Source of the DNA: Sulfurimonas sp.
Lineage (GTDB): Bacteria > Campylobacterota > Campylobacteria > Campylobacterales > Sulfurimonadaceae
Direction: 5' to 3'
DNA: 64,000 nucleotides
NCBI RefSeq assembly: GCF_028714655.1
Contig: NZ_JAQTLY010000008.1
Span: 35,660-99,659 of the forward strand
Part shown: positions 24,775 to 33,579 of the stretch, piece after piece
How the letters are laid out: every line of letters starts with the position of its first letter
How positions within the stretch are numbered: the first letter of the stretch is position 1
The notes under the pieces: model-generated
What the model saw: the letters and a program-made list of their open reading frames with translations, nothing else
Told to the model about the DNA's origin: nothing
Databases searched by the model: none
Program-made: the position numbers and the translations under genes

Positions 24775-24805
24775 CTTAAAATATCCTTTGTAGGAAACTT
24801 TCTCA

Positions 24806-24811
24806 ATTATA
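24806..24811 (-). promoter_or_regulatory. -10 element for hoxE operon
   Basis: TATAAT on the minus strand, 32 bases before the hoxE ATG, in the 87-base gap between hoxE and the divergent small gene. Confidence 0.5.
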
Positions 24812-24861
24812 AGGAACAATTGATTAAAATAGTCTAATCTTTATAGAATAGGGGTACTTTT

Positions 24862-25035
24862 ATGAAATACATAGTGATTTTTCAACTTTTGCTAGGTAGT
24901 CTGTTTGCTCACGGCAAAGAGCATGAGCATTTGCACTTTTTTTCCTCTTTGCATGCGGAGTATTTTGTTTTCTTTATAGTCGGGTTAGTCGGCGCTTATG
25001 TCGTTTATGACAAATTTTTCAAGGATAATAGATAA
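24862..25035 (+). CDS. Small His-rich membrane protein coupled to hypB
   Basis: A 57-residue frame with RBS AGGGG. The N terminus is signal-like (MKYIVIFQLLLGSLFAHG). A histidine cluster AHGKEHEHLHFFSSLHAEYF follows, then one hydrophobic segment (VFFIVGLVGAYVVY) and a basic tail. It ends in TAATG with the hypB start, so the two are translated together. Histidine content and linkage to a nickel GTPase suggest a metal-binding or metal-delivery role at the membrane; that is inference, and I do not recognise the family. Confidence 0.65.
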   Translation: MKYIVIFQLLLGSLFAHGKEHEHLHFFSSLHAEYFVFFIVGLVGAYVVYDKFFKDNR

Positions 25036-25790
25036 TGTGTAAAGATTGCGGATGCGGCATAATAGAACATAGATATGAACATACTCACGAACACTCTCAC
25101 GATATGCAAACTATCCATGCAAATCCTCAGTTAAACGACGCAAAAACTATCGAAGTAATAGAGAAGATTTTAGATAAAAATGACCATGAAGCTTCTCATA
25201 ACAGAGCGCATTTTGAGAGTCACGGAGTGTTGGCGATAAACATTATGAGCAGTCCCGGGAGCGGAAAAACGGCACTTTTAGAGAAGTTTGCCCAGATGGC
25301 AAAATTTAAGTTCGCCGTTATAGAGGGCGACTTGCAGACCTCAAAAGATGCAGATAGGCTAAAAGCCAAAGGAGTAGAAGCTTATCAGATACAAACCGGC
25401 AGTGCGTGTCATTTGGATGCTTTTATGGTTCATAAGGCGCTGCATCATATCGATTTAGATGCGGTAGATGTCTGTTTTGTAGAAAATGTCGGCAACCTTG
25501 TATGTCCTGCCTCTTACGATGTCGGAACACACCTAAACATAGTCCTTGCAAGTGTACCGGAGGGAAATGACAAGATAGCAAAATACCCTGTTATGTTTCG
25601 CAAAGCCGATTTAGTGCTTATCACAAAAACAGACCTTTTGCCTTATATAGAGTTTGATGTAGAAGCAGAGAAAAAAGAGGCGAGAAAACTAAAACCAAAT
25701 GTCGATATCTTAGAAGTAAATATAAAAGATGACGACTCTATAAAAAGAGTCCTAGGTTGGATAGAGTTTAAAAGAGGGATGAGGGCTTAA
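25035..25790 (+). CDS. hypB: Hydrogenase nickel incorporation GTPase HypB
   Basis: A 251-residue SIMIBI-class GTPase that powers nickel insertion into the hydrogenase large subunit. The N terminus has the high-affinity metal motif CKDCGCG followed by a His-rich stretch (HRYEHTHEHSHD). Walker A is SSPGSGKTALLEK, the metal-site region is ENVGNLVCPASYDVG and the G4 motif is TKTDL. The start shares a base with the preceding small gene's stop. No other hyp genes are in the window. Its end overlaps the convergent flavoprotein gene by four bases. Confidence 0.95.
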   Translation: MCKDCGCGIIEHRYEHTHEHSHDMQTIHANPQLNDAKTIEVIEKILDKNDHEASHNRAHFESHGVLAINIMSSPGSGKTALLEKFAQMAKFKFAVIEGDLQTSKDADRLKAKGVEAYQIQTGSACHLDAFMVHKALHHIDLDAVDVCFVENVGNLVCPASYDVGTHLNIVLASVPEGNDKIAKYPVMFRKADLVLITKTDLLPYIEFDVEAEKKEARKLKPNVDILEVNIKDDDSIKRVLGWIEFKRGMRA

Positions 25791-26986
25791 GCCCTAGCTA
25801 TATGTTTTGCAGCCAGATATCCGCTTGCCCATGCAAATGCAAAGTTGTATCCTCCGCGGCGACCGACTACATCTAAAACTTCTCCGCAGAAGTAGATGTT
25901 TTTTTGTTTAAGCGATTCAAAAGTTTTTGGGTTTATCTCCGTCGTATCGACTCCGCCGCCGCTTACTTCTGCATGGCGAAAACCGTGAGTACCGCTTACT
26001 TCAAAGCGCCAGTTTAGCATCTGATTTGCTATTTTTTTGGCAAGTTTTACGCCGATTTCATCTTGGCATAAAGAGGCTGAAATATCCAACTCTTCCAAAA
26101 TTCCTGAGGCTATTTTTGTCGGAACAAGCCCTATTAGAATATCAAAAATCGTCATTTTTAGCGATGAGGTTGCTAGTTTGTTTATGTGGGCTGAGAGTTT
26201 TTGCGCGTTGAGGTTTGGAAGCAGGTTTACGGATATGCTTACATGCGAAAACTCCATCAAAGCTGTACTTGCCATCTGTGATATATCTAAGACGGCAAAA
26301 CCGGAGACACCGTAGTCTGTAAAGAGTATATCACCGCTGGAAGTTGCTTCTTTTTTATTGTTGACAAGCAGTGTAACTTCGCCCTCTATCTTTGCTCCGC
26401 TCATCTTTTTTGCAATGTTGGAGTTTAAATGAAGTTGTACCAAAGATGGATATGTCGGAATGATGTTATGCCCAAACTCTTTTGCAAACTCTAAACCGTC
26501 TCTGTTTCCGCCAAGATGTGAGGCTGCTTCTGAACCGGTTGCTACGACGACGGAGTCATACTCACTAAGTAATTTTTTTATATCACTGATTTTTTTATCG
26601 GTATGGATAGCTACACCAAGGTTTTTTGCATGGCTAAGAAGCAGAGAAGCGACGCTTTTTGCTTCATTGCTTAGAGGATATACTCTTCCGTCATCTTTAA
26701 TATCAAGTAAAAGACCGATACTCTCGCAGAACTTCTCAAACTCGCCAAATCCGAATTCTTTAAGTGCAAACTCTACAAATAACGGATTTTGCGAGAAATA
26801 ATCATTTGGGCTTAGGTTTTTGTTTGTAATATTGCAGCGACCGTTTCCCGATACTAAAATCTTTTTGGCACATTTTGCATTTTGCTCAAAAACATCAACA
26901 CTTAGAGATTTTTTTGCGCAAAATATGGCACATAAAAGTCCTGAAGCTCCACCGCCTATGATTGCTACTTTTTTTTCTTTTAACAC
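25787..26986 (-). CDS. HI0933/YhiN-family FAD-dependent oxidoreductase
   Basis: A 399-residue flavoprotein. The Rossmann start VAIIGGGASGLLCAIFCAKK binds the FAD dinucleotide. VSGNGRCNITN is the family signature, FTDYGVSGFAVLDIS is in the insert domain, and the C-terminal segment is VVGRRGGYNFAFAWASGYLA. Cytoplasmic; the physiological substrate of the family is not established. It is single-gene and convergent with hypB. Confidence 0.9.
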   Translation of the reverse strand: MLKEKKVAIIGGGASGLLCAIFCAKKSLSVDVFEQNAKCAKKILVSGNGRCNITNKNLSPNDYFSQNPLFVEFALKEFGFGEFEKFCESIGLLLDIKDDGRVYPLSNEAKSVASLLLSHAKNLGVAIHTDKKISDIKKLLSEYDSVVVATGSEAASHLGGNRDGLEFAKEFGHNIIPTYPSLVQLHLNSNIAKKMSGAKIEGEVTLLVNNKKEATSSGDILFTDYGVSGFAVLDISQMASTALMEFSHVSISVNLLPNLNAQKLSAHINKLATSSLKMTIFDILIGLVPTKIASGILEELDISASLCQDEIGVKLAKKIANQMLNWRFEVSGTHGFRHAEVSGGGVDTTEINPKTFESLKQKNIYFCGEVLDVVGRRGGYNFAFAWASGYLAAKHIARA

Positions 26987-27071
26987 AAGTTACTCTTTTT
27001 TAAAAATTATAAGGATTGTACAATAGATATGAGTTACATTAAGATGAAATGAATAAAATGTTTGAGAGAGG

Positions 27072-27097
27072 AAGAGCAACACAATCGTGCCGCTCTT
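27072..27097 (-). terminator. Terminator-like hairpin after the Lys-rich protein gene
   Basis: Stem AAGAGC ... GCTCTT, directly after the stop of the minus-strand gene at 27103. The loop is long (about 14 bases), so strength is uncertain. Confidence 0.4.
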
Positions 27098-27102
27098 AGA
27101 GA

Positions 27103-27294
27103 TTACTTAGAAGTTGCTTCTTCTGCTGTTTTGTTTTTTTTGTTTTTTTTAGCTTTTTTAGCTTTTTTAGCTTTTTTAGCATGAGAAGTTTTTTCTGATT
27201 TTTCTACTCTTTCACCTCTTTCAGATTTAGGAGTTGCAGCGAAAGCTGAAGTAGTTAGACCAAGAACGATAGCAAGTGCGATAATTTTTTTCAT
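27103..27294 (-). CDS. Small exported Lys/Ala-rich protein
   Basis: A 63-residue protein. It has a clear signal peptide (MKKIIALAIVLGLTTSAFA), then a short charged region and a run of KKA repeats (HAKKAKKAKKAKKNKKNK) encoded by four copies of a nine-base unit near 27150-27180. The mature protein would be about 43 residues and highly basic. It may bind anionic polymer or nucleic acid, but no family is recognised. RBS AAAGGA lies before the ATG. Repeat number is likely to vary between strains. Confidence 0.65.
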   Translation of the reverse strand: MKKIIALAIVLGLTTSAFAATPKSERGERVEKSEKTSHAKKAKKAKKAKKNKKNKTAEEATSK

Positions 27295-27347
27295 AAATTA
27301 ATCCTTTTTTGATGTTTACACTTTTTGTGTAGAGGAATTTTATATTA

Positions 27348-28526
27348 TTAAGTGTGAATTATTCGTGAATTATTCCAAGTTAAAGTAAAAGTTGTTCCGA
27401 TATCTATTTTTGATACTGCTTCAATTTCTATATCGTACAAATCACACAATGATTTTACGATACTAAGTCCAAGCCCAAAACCGCCGTTTGAGTTATCAAA
27501 TCTTTTGTAGCGTTCAAAAATCTCTTTTGATTTTGATTGGTCAAATCCAATTCCCGTATCTGAAATGCTAAACGAATTTTCATTCAATTCTATCTTTATA
27601 TTTCCATTTTTCTTGTTGTATTTGATAGCATTAGAGAGCAGATTGTCAATAATCCTGCCCATGAGTCGTTCGTTAATCATAATTTCGCACTCTCTTAGCT
27701 CTTTTGTAAAGCTAAGATTTTTTGTAGATGCCAACGGCATAAAATAATCTATTCGTTGCAAAATCAGCTCTTTGAGATTTGTTTTTTGAACAGGATAGTG
27801 CTCGGAGGAAAACATTGTAAATGTTAGGTCGTTATAGAGATGTGAGAGTGTTCTTGTTGCGATTAACATACGATTTGTTGATTTTAGATTTTTTTGGCTT
27901 AGTTCGTCTACTTCCATTGTCTCAAGGCTCATTGAGAGAACAGAGATGGGAGTGTTTAGCTCGTGAATCGCATCCGTGATAAATTTGTTTAGCAGTTCAA
28001 TGTATTGACGCAGAGGACGCAAGAAAATTTTTGATAAAATAAATATTACTGCACCAAAAAAGACAATAGAAAAAATCAAAACAATAAGTATTGTTTGTTT
28101 TGTTTTGTTTAACTCTTCGTCTATCGCATCCCCTCTGACTATAAGATAGTGAATATTTTCGATATTTTCCAGTTCAATAGTTTTAATAAAAAAATAGTGA
28201 GTGTCTTCTCTAAAAAAACCTTGTTTAAACTTAACTTTAAAGGGAGCAGGATTTGGATATATGATATTCTTGTTTTTGTCCATCATAGCAATATCAAATT
28301 TTGGATGGTGCAGTAAATATTCATCCAAATCAGCTATATTTTGTGCATAATATACTGATTCATAGGCTGTTTCGGTATAGTATATCATCTCATCTTGCAG
28401 AATTTCGGTATATATTTTTTTTTGATAGTTGTAATAAAGCGTAGATAATATAACTAAAAAAATTATATTTAGTCCGACAAAAACGGATACAAATTGGATG
28501 AGTGATTTTTTTTCAGCTTGTAACAA
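27348..28526 (-). CDS. Sensor histidine kinase
   Basis: A 392-residue membrane kinase. TM1 is about residues 8-30, a periplasmic sensor loop runs about 32-140, and TM2 is about 143-168. HisKA has the phospho-acceptor in DAIHELNTPISVLS. HATPase_c has N-box NLLSNAIKYN, G1 ISDTGIGF and G2 GGFGLGLSIV. It overlaps the upstream response-regulator gene by 14 bases and is its cognate kinase. The signal sensed is unknown. Confidence 0.92.
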   Translation of the reverse strand: MLQAEKKSLIQFVSVFVGLNIIFLVILSTLYYNYQKKIYTEILQDEMIYYTETAYESVYYAQNIADLDEYLLHHPKFDIAMMDKNKNIIYPNPAPFKVKFKQGFFREDTHYFFIKTIELENIENIHYLIVRGDAIDEELNKTKQTILIVLIFSIVFFGAVIFILSKIFLRPLRQYIELLNKFITDAIHELNTPISVLSMSLETMEVDELSQKNLKSTNRMLIATRTLSHLYNDLTFTMFSSEHYPVQKTNLKELILQRIDYFMPLASTKNLSFTKELRECEIMINERLMGRIIDNLLSNAIKYNKKNGNIKIELNENSFSISDTGIGFDQSKSKEIFERYKRFDNSNGGFGLGLSIVKSLCDLYDIEIEAVSKIDIGTTFTLTWNNSRIIHT

Positions 28527-29199
28527 TTAGGTATCCCTGTTTTCGCACATTTTGAATAATCTCTTTTCCTAATATTTTGCGTAATTTTTTGATGTGTGTG
28601 CGAAGATTTTCTTCTGTTGCCTCATCGTCATAATTCCATACACTGGCGATAATCTGCTCATTAGATACCATTTTACCTTTGTGAGAGATTAGTATATTGA
28701 GCAATTTAGTCTCTTTTTTTGTTAAAAAAAGCTCTTCGTTAGCACTAAAAAGTTTCCCATTGTTTGGTTCAAACGACCATGTCTGAGTAAGGGTTATTTT
28801 GTTACTGTTGTTTGTAGAAAAAGATTTTTGGATCAATTTTTCAAGACGCAATTGAAGTTCTTTTAATTCAAACGGTTTTTTTATGTAGTCGTCACATCCG
28901 GCATCATATCCTTTTGACAGGTCAGCTATACTGGCAAGTGATGTTACAAAAATCGCCGGCGCTCCCTGCTTTGCTTCTCTGAGTGTTTTTAGTACATCAA
29001 ATCCATTCATCAAAGGTACTTTTACATCAAAGATAAATGCATCAAAATGTTCTTCATATGCTTTGTCTACTGCTTCGTTGCCGTCATTTACGCATATGAC
29101 TTCGTAGCCGCATCCGCTTAAAAATTCAGACATAATATCGCATATCAATAAGTCGTCTTCAAGTATAAGAAGTCGTAATTTTGAACCTTTTTCTTTCAT
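28513..29199 (-). CDS. OmpR-family response regulator
   Basis: 228 residues. The receiver domain has acidic pocket LEDD, phospho-Asp in FIFDVKVPLMNG and Lys in YIKKPFELKEL. The C-terminal winged helix is LTKKETKLLNILISHKGKMV ... LRTHIKKLRKILG. It is a transcription factor partnered with the kinase that overlaps its 3' end. The target genes cannot be named; the adjacent small basic secreted protein is one possibility. Confidence 0.93.
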   Translation of the reverse strand: MKEKGSKLRLLILEDDLLICDIMSEFLSGCGYEVICVNDGNEAVDKAYEEHFDAFIFDVKVPLMNGFDVLKTLREAKQGAPAIFVTSLASIADLSKGYDAGCDDYIKKPFELKELQLRLEKLIQKSFSTNNSNKITLTQTWSFEPNNGKLFSANEELFLTKKETKLLNILISHKGKMVSNEQIIASVWNYDDEATEENLRTHIKKLRKILGKEIIQNVRKQGYLIVTS

Positions 29200-29216
29200 T
29201 GCTTTCTCATTTTTTA

Positions 29217-31439
29217 TTAAAGGGTGACAAGTTTTGCCCCAAAACCGCCCATATGCTGCGGTGCATCTTCAAATTTTTTTACTTTTGGATGGGCTTTTAA
29301 GAACTCTTTAACGGCATAAGAGAGTTTCCCCGTTCCTATACCGTGATATACTATGACTTCATCCCAGCCGTTTATAAGCGCGTCGGATATAAATTTGTCC
29401 AGTTCTTCTATCGCCTCTTCGGCTCTCATACCGTGCAAATCGCATTTTAGTCCCGCTCTTTTTTGTACTTGCAGATTGACATCCGTGCGAGGTTTTTGAT
29501 GTATGATTTGTGTATGTTTGAGATCTTTCGTTTTAACTCTGACACGCATACCGTCAACTTCTACAATCGCCTCTTTTTTATCTTTCATAGCGACGATTAT
29601 GCCTTTTTTGCTATGGTATTTTACATTGTCACCGATGTTAAACTCTGCAACTTGTACGATTTGCGGCTCTTTTTTCTCAGGCGGGAGCTGCTGATTGGCT
29701 TTGTTCATAGCTCTATGTATAGCTTTTGTATCTCCCGCGCGGGCAGCAAGTTTAGCTTCGTTTATAGCACTCTCATAACTATCTTTAAGGGCATTTCTCT
29801 CATATTCTAGCTCTTCATAAACTCTCTGTTTCTCTTCTTTTAACTCAAGCTCTTTGGCTTTTATGCTTTCTAACTTTTCATCGACTTTTTGGTGTTTTTG
29901 TTTCAACTCCCGTTCTAATTGTGAGCCTCTCTCTATAAGGATATTGAGTTTTTCGCTGTTGTCGCCGTATACTGCTTTTGCTTCATTTACTATTTTGTTT
30001 GAGATTCCGTATCTGCTGGCGGTCTCAAAAGCGTAACTCTTCCCAATGATTCCGTGCATAAACTCATAAGTCGGAACTCTGCCAAGCTCATCGTAAATCG
30101 CCGCCATAAGTTCTACATCATTACGATCAGCCATAAGTGCGGCAAGTCGTTTGTGGTGCGTTGTGACTACTATTTTCTGCCCTCTTAAAATCAACTCGTC
30201 AAGTATAACTTTAAAGAGTGCCGCAGCCTCGTCGCTGTCTGTTCCAAGTTCTATCTCGTCGACTCCGACAAGTGCGTCTTTATACTCAAATATTTTAGAA
30301 AACTCCTGCATACGCCCTGCAAAGGTCGAGATATCGTTTTTAACATTTTGAGGGTCGTCGATAATCGCTAAAATGTTTTTAAAGCCCCCTATATGAGATT
30401 TGTGTTCATTCAGCTTCATAGGGATAATATACTTTGCCATAAAGGCAGCACTTAAAATCGACTTTAAAAGCATAGTTTTTCCGCCCGCATTTACACCTGT
30501 AATCATCAAAATATTTTTTGAAAAATCAACATATATAGGTTTTGCGTGGTGAAGAGCAGGGTGGATGAAACTATCTAAGATGATTTTAGAATCTTTCTTT
30601 GATTTTACAAGTTGGAGGTTTTTACTCTTTGCAAACAAAACTCTGGCTTGATAGTTGTCAAACTTTGTGAACTCTTTGTCGCAAAATGAGATAAACGGCA
30701 AAAGTTCGGCAAGTTTGGATGAAAACTCTTTTGCATAAGTATAAAAAATCGCTTCTCTCTCTTGGACGATATAGCGAATCTGCTCTTTTGATTTTAGTAT
30801 GCTATCGGGTGAGACATAAAAACCGCCGCTGCTGCTTCTGCCGACTATGGCACCTTTTAGCACATGGTTAAAACCGCCGCGAACCAAAAGAGACTCTTCG
30901 TCGTTTATAAGATGTATCTGTGTGTCTATGAGATACGGTGAGAGTTTAGGGCTTGAGGTAAGTCTCTTTAGCGAGCTGCTCATATTGGCTTTATGCTCTC
31001 TTATTCTAGCACCCAAACCAAAAAGTACTTCGTCGAGATTCTCTTCAAATTTACCGTCATGTGTAAAGTACTTCTCAACCTCAAAAAACTTTGGTTCTAT
31101 AACGAATTTATCCATCCATTCGCCTATGATACCTTCGAGTTCTCTATTTTTAAAATAGCGAAAATACCTAACGACTTTTACGATTTCAAAAATCTGCTCA
31201 AACTGCAACACGCCGTGCTTTTGAAGATGGAGTTTTATATTTGTAAAGTCTGCGACTTTAGGAGGAGCCTTAAACTCTATGGCATCAAGCGCTTTGATGT
31301 AGCGGTAGTGAAGCTCTTGGTCGCCCTCTATGTAGAGCGAACTCTCACGAGAAAAAAATTGCTTGAATGAGTTTATATGATCGCTTAAATCGAGTTGATT
31401 GATAAGGGTATCAATTTTTGAAGTTTTTTCTATTTGCAT
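29217..31439 (-). CDS. mutS2: MutS2 endonuclease/ATPase
   Basis: 740 residues. MutS2 lacks mismatch-recognition domains and suppresses homologous recombination; in Helicobacter and Campylobacter it is the only MutS homologue. It has Walker A ITGVNAGGKTMLLKSI, Walker B region LVGVDEIELGTDSDEAAAL and a long charged coiled coil (about 500-590). The C-terminal Smr nuclease domain carries KCDLHGMRAEEAIEELD and YHGIGTGKLSYAVKEFL. The start overlaps the preceding gene by ten bases. Confidence 0.94.
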   Translation of the reverse strand: MQIEKTSKIDTLINQLDLSDHINSFKQFFSRESSLYIEGDQELHYRYIKALDAIEFKAPPKVADFTNIKLHLQKHGVLQFEQIFEIVKVVRYFRYFKNRELEGIIGEWMDKFVIEPKFFEVEKYFTHDGKFEENLDEVLFGLGARIREHKANMSSSLKRLTSSPKLSPYLIDTQIHLINDEESLLVRGGFNHVLKGAIVGRSSSGGFYVSPDSILKSKEQIRYIVQEREAIFYTYAKEFSSKLAELLPFISFCDKEFTKFDNYQARVLFAKSKNLQLVKSKKDSKIILDSFIHPALHHAKPIYVDFSKNILMITGVNAGGKTMLLKSILSAAFMAKYIIPMKLNEHKSHIGGFKNILAIIDDPQNVKNDISTFAGRMQEFSKIFEYKDALVGVDEIELGTDSDEAAALFKVILDELILRGQKIVVTTHHKRLAALMADRNDVELMAAIYDELGRVPTYEFMHGIIGKSYAFETASRYGISNKIVNEAKAVYGDNSEKLNILIERGSQLERELKQKHQKVDEKLESIKAKELELKEEKQRVYEELEYERNALKDSYESAINEAKLAARAGDTKAIHRAMNKANQQLPPEKKEPQIVQVAEFNIGDNVKYHSKKGIIVAMKDKKEAIVEVDGMRVRVKTKDLKHTQIIHQKPRTDVNLQVQKRAGLKCDLHGMRAEEAIEELDKFISDALINGWDEVIVYHGIGTGKLSYAVKEFLKAHPKVKKFEDAPQHMGGFGAKLVTL

Positions 31440-31759
31440 GTAGAAGCGCTAATCATCTGACCATAAAACGGAGTCTCTTTTTTGCCTATAAATGTGTATG
31501 TTCCTATACTTAGAGTGTAGTTTTCATCGTTTACGCTCACACCGCTGCATGTAACAGTATTGTGCTGATTAAACTTCATTACGACATCCAGCATCTTTTG
31601 GCTTTTGGCATTACTGTAACTGTTAAATGCAATCGCCGATAAAACAATAGATAGAACTACTACCGTAATTAATGCTTTTTGTTTATTTGTCAGTTCCGTA
31701 AAATAGTGCAGAGCCAAAAAAAAGAGTCCTGCGATTACAATTCCGGCTATATACGCCAC
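31430..31759 (-). CDS. Small conserved membrane protein
   Basis: 109 residues. Two N-terminal hydrophobic helices (YIAGIVIAGLFFLALHYF and ALITVVVLSIVLSAIAF) are followed by a soluble tail with two Cys (TVTCSGVSV and ISASTCK) that could form a disulfide outside the membrane. I recognise no family. It lies between murC (zero-base gap) and mutS2 (ten-base overlap) in the same operon. Confidence 0.7.
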   Translation of the reverse strand: MAYIAGIVIAGLFFLALHYFTELTNKQKALITVVVLSIVLSAIAFNSYSNAKSQKMLDVVMKFNQHNTVTCSGVSVNDENYTLSIGTYTFIGKKETPFYGQMISASTCK

Positions 31760-33073
31760 TTAAGCTATTCCTCTTATCTGATAAGTCAGATCTCCTGCGC
31801 CAAAACCGATGATAAGACCTTTGTCTAAGATTTTAAGCGCCTCTTTGTCTTTCATAACGGTAATCGTGTTATCTGCTCTTGAGATATTGTCTGCCATTGT
31901 CAGGTTATATCTTTTAAATTTTTCTGCAAAATTTATCTCTCTTTTACTCTCCCCTGCAGCCCAGACAGGCAATATGATAAGCTCACAAGCACCCTCAAAA
32001 CAGTTGATAAACTCTTCGAGATTATCTATGGTACGGGAGTATTTATGAGGCTGCCAAATTGCGGTAATCTTGTCAAAGCCTTTAAGAAGCGCATACTCTT
32101 TGACTGATTCAAATGTCGCTTTTATCTCTGTCGGGTGGTGACCGTAATCATCGATTATGACGCTTCCCTCTTCAACTCCGACAATGTCAAATCTTTTTTT
32201 GATACCTTTAAATGTCAGTATCTTTTCTCTTATAAGTTCGATATCCATAGACTCGTTTGCCGCTAAAATAGCCAAAGCCGCATCAAGAGCAATATGTTTT
32301 CCAAATCCCCAAACATCAAAACTGCCTAAATCTTTAAGAGTAAACCTTGTATGCGGTTCGTCATTTATCAAAATAAACTCTATGTTTGTAATATCGCGGC
32401 TTGGATAGAGCCATTTGGCGTCTATTTCGCCCACAAGTGTACTTAAAAATTTATCTTCGGCATTTAAAACACTATATTGTGCTGATTTTATAAAGCGTTT
32501 GTATGAGTCGTAAAAAAGCTCATAGTTATAGTCGTAATACTCCATATGCTCAGGCTCAGCATTTACTACGATTGCACAATGCGGATTTGAGTTTAAAAAA
32601 CTGCCGTCACTCTCATCTGCTTCAAAAATCATAACACTGTTATCTTTTTCATATCTGACATTTGAACCGAATGCTTTTGATTCTGCACCGATGATAGCAG
32701 AACCGTCCATTATAGCTGTTAAAATCGCTGTAGTAGTGCTTTTTCCATGTGCACCGGCAACGGCATAGACTTTAGAGGTGTTTAAAATTTGCAGCAATGC
32801 TTCGCGGCGGGCAAGAACTTCAATGCCTTTTGCTTTTGCAGCGACTACTTCAGGATTGTCGGGACGGATAATAGCTGAATGGACAACCAAATCTTGATTG
32901 GTTATAGCAGACGCATCATGAGGAACCGTAACGGTTATACCCATTTTACGGAGTTTTTTTGTAATGACTGTGTCGGAAATATCCGAGCCGCTGATTTCAT
33001 GCCCTTTATAGTGCATATATTGTGCCAAACCAGATATGCCGATTCCGCCGATTCCGATAAAATGTATCTTCAT
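31760..33073 (-). CDS. murC: UDP-N-acetylmuramate-L-alanine ligase
   Basis: A 437-residue Mur ligase that adds L-Ala to UDP-MurNAc in the cytoplasm. The N-terminal Rossmann segment is MKIHFIGIGGIGISGLAQYM, the ATP loop is AGAHGKSTTTAIL, and FEADESDGSFL and IDDYGHHPTEIKAT are the conserved central and C-terminal motifs. Length is slightly short for MurC but complete. It overlaps the preceding gene by four bases. Confidence 0.96.
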   Translation of the reverse strand: MKIHFIGIGGIGISGLAQYMHYKGHEISGSDISDTVITKKLRKMGITVTVPHDASAITNQDLVVHSAIIRPDNPEVVAAKAKGIEVLARREALLQILNTSKVYAVAGAHGKSTTTAILTAIMDGSAIIGAESKAFGSNVRYEKDNSVMIFEADESDGSFLNSNPHCAIVVNAEPEHMEYYDYNYELFYDSYKRFIKSAQYSVLNAEDKFLSTLVGEIDAKWLYPSRDITNIEFILINDEPHTRFTLKDLGSFDVWGFGKHIALDAALAILAANESMDIELIREKILTFKGIKKRFDIVGVEEGSVIIDDYGHHPTEIKATFESVKEYALLKGFDKITAIWQPHKYSRTIDNLEEFINCFEGACELIILPVWAAGESKREINFAEKFKRYNLTMADNISRADNTITVMKDKEALKILDKGLIIGFGAGDLTYQIRGIA

Positions 33074-33579
33074 TCGCTGCTCCCGTCTATTTGGGAGTTA
33101 TCTAGCAATTTTTGTGCCTCTTTGCTAAAAAAACTTATGTAAAATGTACCTGCATTTTGTGTTGCTTCAATGTCTGCAATATTTTCAATAAAATCATCAA
33201 GTGAGATATTCTCTTTTGAAGCAATCCAGTGAAATTTTAGAGCCGATGAAAACTTTTTGTCGTTGCTAAGTCCGCTTAGCACTTCAAACAGTGCGCTTGC
33301 GTCTGAAATCTTGCCTATGCTGTAATGTTCAATTGCATACTCATATAAAGCTCTAAGGGTTGCAAAATCCTGAACCTCGTTCATATCCATAACTCTATGA
33401 GCTTCAAGAGTATCGGTAAGTCTTTCTAACGCCAGATCAAGGATATTTGCATAAAAAGAGTTAAGCGTCTCTTCGTCAAATAGCTCATGTGCGCTTTGCT
33501 CCAATACATAAAGTGAAGCGATATCTCCGTTTTGCTGTGCATCTAGCACTTTTGTTTTTAACTCTTCTACTTTTTGCAT
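33070..33579 (-). CDS. Conserved helical protein of unknown function
   Basis: 169 residues, nearly all helix, acidic, with no membrane segment or motif I recognise. Segments such as ALYEYAIEHYSIGKISDASALFEVL look like a helical-repeat (TPR-like) pair. It overlaps dapC-like by 13 bases and murC by four, so it is a coupled middle gene of this operon. Confidence 0.7.
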   Translation of the reverse strand: MQKVEELKTKVLDAQQNGDIASLYVLEQSAHELFDEETLNSFYANILDLALERLTDTLEAHRVMDMNEVQDFATLRALYEYAIEHYSIGKISDASALFEVLSGLSNDKKFSSALKFHWIASKENISLDDFIENIADIEATQNAGTFYISFFSKEAQKLLDNSQIDGSSE

